A stretch of DNA of 64,000 nt from JASSUD01 sp031963045. GTDB taxonomy: Bacteria; Pseudomonadota; Gammaproteobacteria; Burkholderiales; Burkholderiaceae. Below, in pieces: positions 27,086-34,777 of the stretch (its first letter is position 1; the number at the start of each line of letters is the position of its first letter). The stretch covers positions 44,312 to 108,311 of the forward strand of contig JASSUK010000045.1 of assembly GCA_031963045.1 (NCBI GenBank), given 5' to 3'. A program made the position numbers and the translations under genes. The notes below the pieces were generated by a model. The model was not told the origin of the DNA. It made no database searches and saw nothing but the letters and a program-made list of their open reading frames with translations.

Positions 27086-28732
27086 ATGGCAGTGAAAGAC
27101 GTCGTTATTGGCGATGAAGCGCGCGATAAAATTATTGAAGGCGTGAACATTCTGGCCAACGCAGTGAAAGTGACCTTAGGACCTAAAGGTTTGAATGTAG
27201 TGATTGAGCGTAGCTTTGGTGCTCCTTCGATTACTAAAGATGGTGTGTCAGTAGCCAAAGCCATTGAAAAACTCAAAGATAAGCAACAAGACATTGGCGC
27301 TCAGCTCGTCAAAGAAGTGGCTTCTAGAACCAGCGATAACGCCGGTGATGGTACAACTACAGCAACTTTGCTTGCACAAGCTATCGCCCTAGAAGGTCGT
27401 AAGCACGTAGTTTCTGGGCGCAACCCAATGGATCTGAAGCGCGGTATTGATCAAGCCGTTGCAGCCGTAGTGGCGCAATTGGGCAAAATCAGTAAGCCCT
27501 GCACAACCCGCAAAGAAATTGCCCAGGTAGGTTCCATCTCTGCCAATAGCGACACCTCGATCGGTGAGCGTATTGCTGAAGCGATGGATAAAGTAGGTAA
27601 AGAAGGCGTGATTACCGTTGAAGACGGCAAATCGCTTGAAGATGAGCTCGAAGTCGTTGAAGGTATGGAATTTGACCGCGGCTACTTGTCTCCTTACTTT
27701 ATCAACAATCCTGAAAAGCAAATCGCGATTCTTGATAATCCTTATGTCTTGCTGCACGACAAAAAAATCTCCAACATCCGTGATTTATTGCCTTTGCTCG
27801 AGCAAATCGCTAAAACCAGCCGTCCTTTGTTGATCATTGCTGAAGATATCGAAGGCGAAGCTTTAGCTACTCTGGTGGTAAACAACATCCGTGGCATCTT
27901 GAAAACAGTGGCTGTTAAAGCACCTGGTTTCGGTGATCGCCGTAAAGCCATGCTCGAAGACATTGCTATCCTCACAGGTGGACAAGTCATCGCTGAAGAA
28001 ACGGGCTCAACACTCGAAAAAGCCACTTTAGCTGAACTCGGCCAAGCCACGCGCATCGAAGTAGGTAAAGAAAAAACTACTATTATCGATGGCGTTGGTG
28101 ATGCTGCTTCAATCGAAGCGCGCGTTAAGCAAATTCGTGCACAAATCGAAGAAGCAAGCTCTGACTACGATCGCGAAAAACTGCAAGAGCGTGTTGCCAA
28201 ATTGGCAGGCGGTGTAGCAGTGATCAAAGTGGGTGCTGCAACTGAAGTTGAAATGAAAGAGAAAAAAGCACGCGTGGAAGATGCATTGCATGCAACCCGT
28301 GCTGCAGTAGAAGAAGGGATTGTTCCCGGTGGTGGCGTAGCCTTGATCCGTGCACGTGCTGTCTTGGGCAACCTCAAAGGTAAAAATGCAGATCAAGATG
28401 CAGGTATCGAGATCATATTGCGTGCATTGGAAGAGCCTCTGCGTCAAATCGTGCTCAACGGTGGTGAAGAGCCCGGTATCGTGGTTGCAAAAGTGTCTGA
28501 AGGTACGGGTAACTTCGGATACAACGCAGCTACAGGTGAATACGGTGATTTAGTAGAAGCCGGCGTGGTAGATCCTACTAAAGTTACACGTACTGCCTTG
28601 CAAAATGCAGCTTCCATTGCAAGTCTATTATTGACAACGCAGTGCTTAATATGCGATTCCTCCAAAGAAAATGCGGCTCCAATGGGTGGCGGCATGGGCG
28701 GCGGTATGGGTGGCATGGGTATGGACATGTAA
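27086..28732 (+). CDS. groEL: Chaperonin GroEL
   Basis: 60-kDa chaperonin subunit, 548 residues, with the equatorial ATP-site motifs VTLGPKGLNVVIE and NAGDGTTTATLLAQ, apical and intermediate domains, and a Gly-Met-rich tail (GGGMGGGMGGMGMDM). The segment before the tail reads LLLTTQCLICDSSKENAAP, while most family members have LLLTTEA or TDA followed by a hydrophobic-acidic stretch. This replaces the usual acidic residue with Gln and adds two Cys. The reading frame is intact and the tail is normal, so the protein should work. Confidence 0.98.
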   Translation: MAVKDVVIGDEARDKIIEGVNILANAVKVTLGPKGLNVVIERSFGAPSITKDGVSVAKAIEKLKDKQQDIGAQLVKEVASRTSDNAGDGTTTATLLAQAIALEGRKHVVSGRNPMDLKRGIDQAVAAVVAQLGKISKPCTTRKEIAQVGSISANSDTSIGERIAEAMDKVGKEGVITVEDGKSLEDELEVVEGMEFDRGYLSPYFINNPEKQIAILDNPYVLLHDKKISNIRDLLPLLEQIAKTSRPLLIIAEDIEGEALATLVVNNIRGILKTVAVKAPGFGDRRKAMLEDIAILTGGQVIAEETGSTLEKATLAELGQATRIEVGKEKTTIIDGVGDAASIEARVKQIRAQIEEASSDYDREKLQERVAKLAGGVAVIKVGAATEVEMKEKKARVEDALHATRAAVEEGIVPGGGVALIRARAVLGNLKGKNADQDAGIEIILRALEEPLRQIVLNGGEEPGIVVAKVSEGTGNFGYNAATGEYGDLVEAGVVDPTKVTRTALQNAASIASLLLTTQCLICDSSKENAAPMGGGMGGGMGGMGMDM

Positions 28733-28744
28733 TTACCCAAAACG

Positions 28745-28790
28745 CCTGCTAAGGTGTGCTTGAATTGCACCATTTAAGCCGCACCTTAGG
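28745..28790 (+). terminator. Imperfect hairpin after groEL
   Basis: CTAAGGTGTGCTT pairs imperfectly with AAGCCGCACCTTAG about 12 bp after the groEL stop. There is no clear T-run, so it may be an end-protecting hairpin rather than a true terminator. Confidence 0.35.
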
Positions 28791-28927
28791 GCTTGCTGTC
28801 ATGGTGGGGGCATTTTGCCGAGTCTATTTTTATAGGTGCGGTGGGATGCCCTTACTGTTTAATCAGGTTCATAGAACGTACAAAATTTTTACAGGTTTTT
28901 ATGCCTGGTTATGAGGTATTTAGATAG

Positions 28928-29104
28928 ATGCAAACCGACTATAAAACATGGATGTGCTTGATCTGCGGCTGGATATATGAGGAAGAAGCCGGGCTTCCCG
29001 ATGAAGGCCTGGCGCCGGGTACGCGGTGGGCTGATGTGCCTGAGAATTGGACATGCCCCGAATGTGGTGCACGTAAAGAAGATTTTGAAATGATTACTAT
29101 ATAA
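28928..29104 (+). CDS. rubA: Rubredoxin
   Basis: A 58-residue iron protein for electron transfer. It starts MQTDYKTWMCLICGWIYEEE and carries the two knuckles MCLICGW and CPECGA that bind one iron through four Cys. The central APGTRWADVPENWTCPEC is diagnostic. In Burkholderia it precedes the pilGHIJ-chpA chemotaxis-like genes; here the next gene is a PilL-like remnant. A partner reductase is not evident in the window. Confidence 0.95.
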   Translation: MQTDYKTWMCLICGWIYEEEAGLPDEGLAPGTRWADVPENWTCPECGARKEDFEMITI

Positions 29105-29195
29105 ACCTGAATAGGCTTTAGAATAAGAGTGCTTTTGGCTAATACTCAATAGATGCAAACGTGAAAGCTAAAAATAGCTTTGAAGGAAAAGAATT

Positions 29196-30893
29196 TTGAA
29201 CCCAGAAAGCGCACCTATGCGATCTGTAATAGATCAACTCTGTAGAGGACGGCTCCCTGCAGCTGAACGCGCATTGAACCATGCACTCCTCGCAACTAAG
29301 CAAGGTACAAACCCCTGTGCAGCGCTGCGTCAGTCTGCCAAGATTTTGCGAGCGGCGCACTGGGTTAGCGCGATGCGATTCAATGATGCATTGTTAGGGG
29401 CGTGGTCGCAGGTTGAAAAGCCTTCTGTGCTAGAGGATACTTCGAGTGCAGCTTCAGAGTACTCAGCAGACGATACGGCGCCTTCAGAATTCTCTACTAA
29501 AAAAGAAAGCAATCAAAGCCATAACGAATCAATCACTTTGCTTAGCCTAGAAGCCTTTCAAGCAGCCATTTCTGACTTTTTAGAAGCGATAAAAAACGTC
29601 CCTGTGCGTGAATTGGCATGGTCTTCTAATTTAATAGATCATTACAGCGCGTTGTGCGCTTGCAAATCAAAATCGGTAGCCGTTTTTGTAGAAGAATGTG
29701 CAGGGGCTGGAAGGATATTCCCGCCTGCTGTTTTTCGTACATCGCGCACGGATGCACAGTTGATTGCCCGGGTGACACCGCTGCGCGCGCGCTATGAGCG
29801 CGCTTTGCTTGCATTGTTAAATACCTCCAATGAAGAAGCACCTTGCGATAACGTTTTGCAAGATGACCTAAAAGTGTGCCTCAGCGAGTGGTTGGAGCCA
29901 GAGGGCGAGTGTCTTCAGACCTATGACATAGGTAGGCTCATAGAGGCTTGGATACAAGTGCAACATATCGTGTGCGAAGTGAACGATAGTCTGCCCACCT
30001 CGCTTGGACGGGTGTTTAATGCGCAGACTCGACGTGTCTATGCGCTGCTTAATCCACTATGGATTATGAAGGTACTGAACCCATCACCCCGCATCGATAG
30101 CACGAATGGTGAGCAGAATGAGCGCGTTTTTGTTGTGCCGCCTGCTTGTGTGCGCGCATTGGTAATCTCGTTGTGGGGAATGTTTTTGACATACCGTACA
30201 CAATCGCAGGCGACGCAAGCGAGTGTGCAAGCAATTACAGAGCTGCTTATAGATTACGGAATACCCCTCTCTATTCAAAAGACCGATCCAAGCGCTCGCA
30301 AAGATACTTCTTTTGAAGCACTGGCTTGGTGGGAGCGTATTGGGCTCAATCAGTCAAAACGCTTAGGCGTACTCGAGCTCAGTCAAGATGCATATGAAAA
30401 TTTTCAAGTGCAGATGCATTATATCGAGTCCATGCTAAGCGGTTTTCTGCAAACAATAAGCACTACACAAGACGTATCAGCAAATGCACTACTGGTCTGT
30501 GATGAGATAGGCAGTTTGGCCGATTTGGCTTATATGGTAGGTTTAGGCGACTTAGCTTTTATGACGGAGCAGTTGGCTACTGCCTGGCGTTACCATGCCT
30601 TCTGGCTTTTCCAAATGCGCGCGAATAGGTTGATACAAGCGGTTGTAGAAACGTATGATAGTGCAAAGGGACAGCATTGCACATTTACAGAACAAACGGA
30701 TATGCAAGACGCCTTATCTATACAAAAGTCCGCCATAGATACTGCACAAACTACGCTCATAGAACTCACGCACATTTTGTTGCAAGAGCTTAAAATATTA
30801 GGTGCTGGCAATATCCCTAATCATCTGACTAGAGCGCACCAGCAGGCATTGATTACCTTGATTGGATGCCGTTACGAGGAAACCGTTCCTTAG
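29196..30893 (+). CDS. Unrecognised helical protein at the PilL/ChpA position
   Basis: A 565-residue, largely helical protein starting from a TTG (MNPESAPMRS) behind AAGGAAAAG; an ATG at 29217 is an alternative. No catalytic motif was recognised: it lacks a CheA kinase ATP site, CheW domain or receiver. Segments such as LRQSAKILRAAHWVSAMRFNDALLGAW and IGSLADLAYMVGLGDLAFMTEQLATAWRYHAFWLFQ resemble the histidine-phosphotransfer-type helical repeats of long PilL/ChpA N-termini, but the phosphorylatable His motif is not clear. Between rubredoxin and yqgE, Burkholderia carries pilG-pilH-pilI-pilJ-pilL. The simplest reading is a decayed PilL N-terminal part with the other genes lost. Function uncertain. 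Confidence 0.5.
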   Translation: MNPESAPMRSVIDQLCRGRLPAAERALNHALLATKQGTNPCAALRQSAKILRAAHWVSAMRFNDALLGAWSQVEKPSVLEDTSSAASEYSADDTAPSEFSTKKESNQSHNESITLLSLEAFQAAISDFLEAIKNVPVRELAWSSNLIDHYSALCACKSKSVAVFVEECAGAGRIFPPAVFRTSRTDAQLIARVTPLRARYERALLALLNTSNEEAPCDNVLQDDLKVCLSEWLEPEGECLQTYDIGRLIEAWIQVQHIVCEVNDSLPTSLGRVFNAQTRRVYALLNPLWIMKVLNPSPRIDSTNGEQNERVFVVPPACVRALVISLWGMFLTYRTQSQATQASVQAITELLIDYGIPLSIQKTDPSARKDTSFEALAWWERIGLNQSKRLGVLELSQDAYENFQVQMHYIESMLSGFLQTISTTQDVSANALLVCDEIGSLADLAYMVGLGDLAFMTEQLATAWRYHAFWLFQMRANRLIQAVVETYDSAKGQHCTFTEQTDMQDALSIQKSAIDTAQTTLIELTHILLQELKILGAGNIPNHLTRAHQQALITLIGCRYEETVP

Positions 30894-30944
30894 AGTGCTT
30901 TTGGTAGAGGTATCTGACCTCTCCCCTATTTTGGCCTGACAACT

Positions 30945-31529
30945 ATGTCTACACTTGACAATCCGACTGGCCGCACCGATTTCACAAATCACTTTTTAAT
31001 CGCGATGCCGCAAGTTGACGACACGATCTTCAATCGCGCACTGGTTTATGTATGTGATTACAGTGAACGCGGTGCATTGGGTTTAGTTGTGAATCACCCA
31101 ACCGATCTGAGCTATAAATCTTTATTTGAACGTATTGATGTAGATCTTGAACGCGAAGCACTGCGCGAGCGTTATGTATATTTTGGTGGGCCCATACAAG
31201 CTGAACGCGGATTCGTTTTGCATGAACCCACATCAGAAACCTACCTCTCCTCCATGCTTGTGCCAGGCGGTCTGGCTATGACTACATCAAAAGATGTTTT
31301 GGAATCTCTCGCGCACGGCACCGGCCCCGATAAATTCCTACTCACATTAGGGCATGCCGGTTGGAATGCAGGGCAGCTAGAAGAAGAAATTGCGCACCAC
31401 CAATGGCTCGCTGTGCCGGCCCAGTCCGACATCATTTTTGATGTGAAACCCGAAGCACGTTTTAAGGCCGCACTGTCTTTGTTAGGTATCTCTGCAGATA
31501 CCTTATCTATAGAAGCAGGCCACGGCTAA
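30945..31529 (+). CDS. yqgE: YqgE/AlgH family protein
   Basis: A 194-residue UPF0301 protein. The family start FTNHFLIAMPQVDDTIFNRALVYVCDY is clear, followed by GALGLVVNHP, the YFGGPIQAERGFVLH motif and the C-terminal LGHAGWNAGQLEEEIAHHQWL. The function is unclear; it has been linked to alginate regulation in Pseudomonas under the name AlgH. It is conserved immediately upstream of ruvX (yqgF), but here a family A repeat separates the two. Confidence 0.93.
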   Translation: MSTLDNPTGRTDFTNHFLIAMPQVDDTIFNRALVYVCDYSERGALGLVVNHPTDLSYKSLFERIDVDLEREALRERYVYFGGPIQAERGFVLHEPTSETYLSSMLVPGGLAMTTSKDVLESLAHGTGPDKFLLTLGHAGWNAGQLEEEIAHHQWLAVPAQSDIIFDVKPEARFKAALSLLGISADTLSIEAGHG

Positions 31530-31562
31530 ATATAAACATCACTTCTAAAATCGATATACAAG

Positions 31563-31695
31563 CGGTAGATTGGCTGAGGCGCGAACCCCAACATGCGTAC
31601 CACTGACCTTTAATCTTTGCATTTGGTAATTATTAAGCAGGTTTTAAAGAACGTCGTGGCGTGCATGTTGGGGTTCGCGCCTCAGCCAACCTACC
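31563..31695. repeat. Family A palindromic element between yqgE and ruvX
   Basis: The 133-bp palindrome starts GGTAGATTGGCTGAGGCGCG and ends CGCGCCTCAGCCAACCTACC. Its arms are variant but complementary to each other, so arm changes were either compensated or generated by conversion. It ends 35 bp before the ruvX ATG. Confidence 0.88.
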
Positions 31696-31729
31696 TCTTA
31701 TTTTTGCTTATTTTCTTGATTTCTCTCCA

Positions 31730-32155
31730 ATGAATATGGTGCCAGAGGCCACATTTTTGGCTTTCGATTACGGTGAAAAACGCATTGGCGTAGCAGTAGG
31801 TAACACCATTACCCGCAGCGCCAAAGCGCTCACCATTATTGAAAACACAAGCCGGGCAACCCGATTTGATGCCATTCAAAAACTCGTGGAAAACTGGCGC
31901 CCACAGGTATTAGTAGTGGGTCGACCTTGTTACCCTGACGGCAATGTGCATGCAATGACACGGCAAGCGCAGCGTTTTGGCCGTCAACTCGGCGAGCGCT
32001 TTAATTTGCCTGTTATGGAGATAGATGAGCGTTATTCCTCTGTGGTTGCAGAGGCACAATTGCGTACAAAAGGACCGGGAATAGATGCGCAAGCAGCCTG
32101 CTTAATCCTTCAGCAATACTTTGATGAAGGAGGCAAGAATGAGCCAGAAGCATGA
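31730..32155 (+). CDS. ruvX: RuvX/YqgF, putative Holliday junction resolvase (pre-16S rRNA nuclease)
   Basis: RNase H-fold nuclease, 141 residues from the ATG at 31730 (MNMVPEATFLAFDYGEKRIGVAVG). An earlier GTG at 31661 lies inside the family A repeat and is rejected. Signature motifs are FDYGEKRIGVAVGN, VVGRPCYPDGN, EIDERYSSVVAE and the C-terminal DAQAACLILQQYFDE. The last 17 bases overlap the tcdA start. Confidence 0.93.
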   Translation: MNMVPEATFLAFDYGEKRIGVAVGNTITRSAKALTIIENTSRATRFDAIQKLVENWRPQVLVVGRPCYPDGNVHAMTRQAQRFGRQLGERFNLPVMEIDERYSSVVAEAQLRTKGPGIDAQAACLILQQYFDEGGKNEPEA

Positions 32156-32927
32156 AGCGGCAGAGATAGAGCGCTGTTTTGCCGGAGTAAAACGTTTATA
32201 TGGGGCCGCAGCACTACAACATTTTCAGCAGGCGCATGTGGCTGTGATTGGAGTAGGAGGAGTAGGCTCGTGGGTGGCAGAGGCGCTTGTGCGTAGTGGG
32301 GTAGGAAGCCTGACTTTGGTCGATCCAGACCATATTACTCCTGGCAATCTAAACCGACAAATCCATACCTTGCGCACCAATTACGGCCAAGCCAAAGTGC
32401 TCGCTATGGCGCAGCGCATAGAGTCTATTTATGCAGGATGTAAAGTGGCTTGTATTGAAGAAGCGCTTGAAACGGATAATTTGGATGCGCTTTTAGGCAG
32501 AGGCTTTGATTATGTAGTGGACGCCATTGATAGTGTGCGTACCAAAGTAGCGCTCATCGCCTGGTGTGTAGAGCGTGCACAGCCTTTAATAACCATGGGC
32601 GGAGCAGGAGGGCGGATCGATCCTACCCGTATAAAGATCAGCGATTTGGCCCATACCCAGCAAGATCCACTGCTAGCCAAAGTACGCACGCAACTGCGCA
32701 AGCACCATCGCTTCCCACGAGGCCCCAAATCTAAATTCAAAGTACCTGCAGTATGGTCAGATGAGCCACTGATCTACCCTGAGAGCACCTGCGATACGAA
32801 TAATGTCGCACCCTCCCTAGCAACAGGCCTACATTGTGGCGGCCTGGGATCCAGTGTATGCATAACCGCTAGCTTCGGCTTCGCAGCCGCAGCCCAAGTG
32901 CTCAAAGCATTAGCGAATAAATTGTAG
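32139..32927 (+). CDS. tcdA: tRNA threonylcarbamoyladenosine dehydratase (TcdA/CsdL)
   Basis: ThiF/MoeB-like E1 enzyme that cyclises t6A37 in tRNA to ct6A using ATP. It is 262 residues from the ATG at 32139, which has a perfect AAGGAGG six bases upstream; an in-frame TTG at 32121 is rejected. The nucleotide-binding site is VAVIGVGGVGSWVAEALVRSG, then LVDPDHITPGNLNRQ and DYVVDAIDSVRTK. The C-terminus has GLGSSVCITASFGF. The UAG stop (32925-32927) is supplied by a family A repeat. It overlaps ruvX by 17 bases; in Burkholderia pyrR is expected next to ruvX. Confidence 0.9.
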   Translation: MSQKHEAAEIERCFAGVKRLYGAAALQHFQQAHVAVIGVGGVGSWVAEALVRSGVGSLTLVDPDHITPGNLNRQIHTLRTNYGQAKVLAMAQRIESIYAGCKVACIEEALETDNLDALLGRGFDYVVDAIDSVRTKVALIAWCVERAQPLITMGGAGGRIDPTRIKISDLAHTQQDPLLAKVRTQLRKHHRFPRGPKSKFKVPAVWSDEPLIYPESTCDTNNVAPSLATGLHCGGLGSSVCITASFGFAAAAQVLKALANKL

Positions 32928-33056
32928 GTTGGGGTTAAGCACGAACCCCAACATGCGGCCCGCTTGCTTTTAATCTTCGCTTTTGAGCGCTTGCAAGCTG
33001 CTCTTCAAGAACACAGCGGCCTGCATGTTGGGGTTCGTGCTTAACCCCAACCTACA
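32923..33056. repeat. Family A palindromic element overlapping the tcdA stop
   Basis: Starts TGTAGGTTGGGGTTAAGCAC and ends with the complement; both arms share the variant GGTTAAGCACGAACCCC. It supplies the UAG of tcdA. The rest of the gap up to 33171 is AT-rich and should hold the promoter of the following accessory gene. Confidence 0.9.
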
Positions 33057-33171
33057 CCATAAAAAAATATAAGCTGAATTCAGGGCTTTGCAGGACATCT
33101 ATTAATCGATTTTCCTTATAAACTTACAAAGTTAATTATTATTAAGAAGTGTTTAACGGTCGGAGAAATAC

Positions 33172-34401
33172 ATGGGCCAAACAATAAACACAAAATTTTC
33201 AGTTAGCTCTCCAATAAGCTACACGCTACTAAAAGAAAAAGTTTCTGGAGAAACAGCAGGCACTTGCGCGCTACCAGAAGCGGATTCAGTCAAACAAAGC
33301 AGCGCTTCTTCATCCGCCATACCTTCCTTTTTTGCCCGATTCACGGGTCCAAAAAGATCTCTGACACCGCTGCCTTCTTTAGTAAGTGCATCGGGCGAAC
33401 ATATTTCAAAGACTGTTGCCGATACAGTTCTAGTAACTTCTCTTAAAGATCAAGAAGTCATTAACCCTGCAGATTTGGCAGCTATACATAGCCAAGAGAG
33501 CAAACAGAAAGCTTTAGCTGTTTTTGATGCTGTGTGCTCTTTTATGTTTGAGCGCAGATATGAGAAACTGCCTGGTTTTAATCAAGCTTGTAAAGAAATT
33601 AAAACGCTAAAAGGACATTTGGAAGGTTTGAGTGCGGGTCTTAAAAAACTTCAAGATGCCAAGATATGTAAAGATTATTTTGAAGAAAATTATCCAGATA
33701 ATCTGAGTGCATCTGAGAAAGATCAGTTAATGTTAGAGCGCGTCATAGAAATCGAAGCCGTGCTGGACCCGGCAGATTTGCTATTAAAAGATATGGATGG
33801 GATTATAAAGTCGCGTGGACAACATCTAGATTCAGATGCCAAGAGTTTTATAATGGATGTAGGGCTTACTATATTAGGGGCTATAACAGTAGTGTTTGCT
33901 GCATATGGTTTTGCTATGGTCCCCATTCTTTCAGGTGCGGCTATAGTGATTGGGGGGGCAATCAGAATCCCTGATTGGTTTAATAGGCAAAATTTGAAAC
34001 GCTGGATACGTTTCCGTGATTATCTGGATGCACTTAGTAAAAATAATCCGGCTAAGGAGGAAAAAGTGGTTTTGAAATCTTTAGGGGCTGTTTTTCTGCC
34101 TGCTATGTCTGAATTGACAGAAAGAGTAAATCGAGTTTTAAATGATGTTGACAATCAAAGAGAAGATGTCAACAATCGCTTGGCAAAATCTGCTGATAGT
34201 ATTGATCGTGTGGCTGGTGATGTTAATCGTGCTGTTGATGATGTTAATCGTGTTATAAAAACTGTTGATGACATTAAATCATTTATGTTGAAGATGGCTG
34301 AAAACAACACAGCTACGATTGAAAAACTTCAAGCAGAAGTTAAAGAATTGAAAGAATTTAATAAAAAAAAGGCCCAACAGCAAGTTCAAACCATGGCATA
34401 A
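33172..34401 (+). CDS. Unrecognised protein with a hydrophobic hairpin and C-terminal coiled coil
   Basis: A 409-residue protein not recognised by sequence. The N-terminus (1-90) is rich in Ser/Thr/Pro with no classical signal peptide. A helical, charged middle (105-225) follows. A hydrophobic hairpin of two helices (about 227-265, with ITVVFAAYGFAMVPILSGAAIVIGG) is next. A long coiled coil (about 312-398) contains VNR-x-x-x-DV repeats and a K/E/Q-rich tail. A membrane hairpin with long coiled coils occurs in type III translocators (IpaB/SseC type) and helical pore-forming toxins. The gene is more AT-rich than its neighbours and sits between repeats, suggesting acquired DNA. Host-directed function is inference. 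Confidence 0.6.
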   Translation: MGQTINTKFSVSSPISYTLLKEKVSGETAGTCALPEADSVKQSSASSSAIPSFFARFTGPKRSLTPLPSLVSASGEHISKTVADTVLVTSLKDQEVINPADLAAIHSQESKQKALAVFDAVCSFMFERRYEKLPGFNQACKEIKTLKGHLEGLSAGLKKLQDAKICKDYFEENYPDNLSASEKDQLMLERVIEIEAVLDPADLLLKDMDGIIKSRGQHLDSDAKSFIMDVGLTILGAITVVFAAYGFAMVPILSGAAIVIGGAIRIPDWFNRQNLKRWIRFRDYLDALSKNNPAKEEKVVLKSLGAVFLPAMSELTERVNRVLNDVDNQREDVNNRLAKSADSIDRVAGDVNRAVDDVNRVIKTVDDIKSFMLKMAENNTATIEKLQAEVKELKEFNKKKAQQQVQTMA

Positions 34402-34469
34402 AGTACTTCCCCATTTTTCAGCAGACTAGTGAAGGTTCCAACAGAGGTTTTTGGCATGCATTTTGCATG

Positions 34470-34513
34470 CATAAAAGGCTGGGCACTGTACGCACAGGCA
34501 CCGGCCTTTTATG
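34470..34513 (+). terminator. Hairpin downstream of the 33172-34401 gene
   Basis: CATAAAAGGCTGG pairs with CCGGCCTTTTATG (one G-U) around an 18-base loop. GCATGCATTTTGCATGC stands just before it. It may end the accessory gene. The rest of the 34402-34777 gap has no recognised feature. Confidence 0.4.
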
Positions 34514-34777
34514 TATTCGAATTTTGATTATGTAACCAATACGCATTGTTCCCGCCCCTCTCAGTCCTTTAACTACCACTTCCCAGAGCTTTCCGAGGCT
34601 CAGTCAACTATTCCGCCGCTTGTTCCTTTTTAGCGTAGTGCCAATAATCCTTCCCATATTGCCGTAGGGCTACAGCACCTATTTGTTTCTCTCTAAATAC
34701 GTTTTAGAGAGGGCGTATATAGCCTGCTCAATGCCCTTAGCGCGCCTATCGCAAAAGCGATATTTTTGGAGAGGATG

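Noticed and set aside
31661..31729. Upstream GTG start that would lengthen RuvX by 23 residues
   Set aside because: The extra codons translate the right arm of a family A repeat (HVGVR-type peptide), and the true family start is at the ATG 31730.
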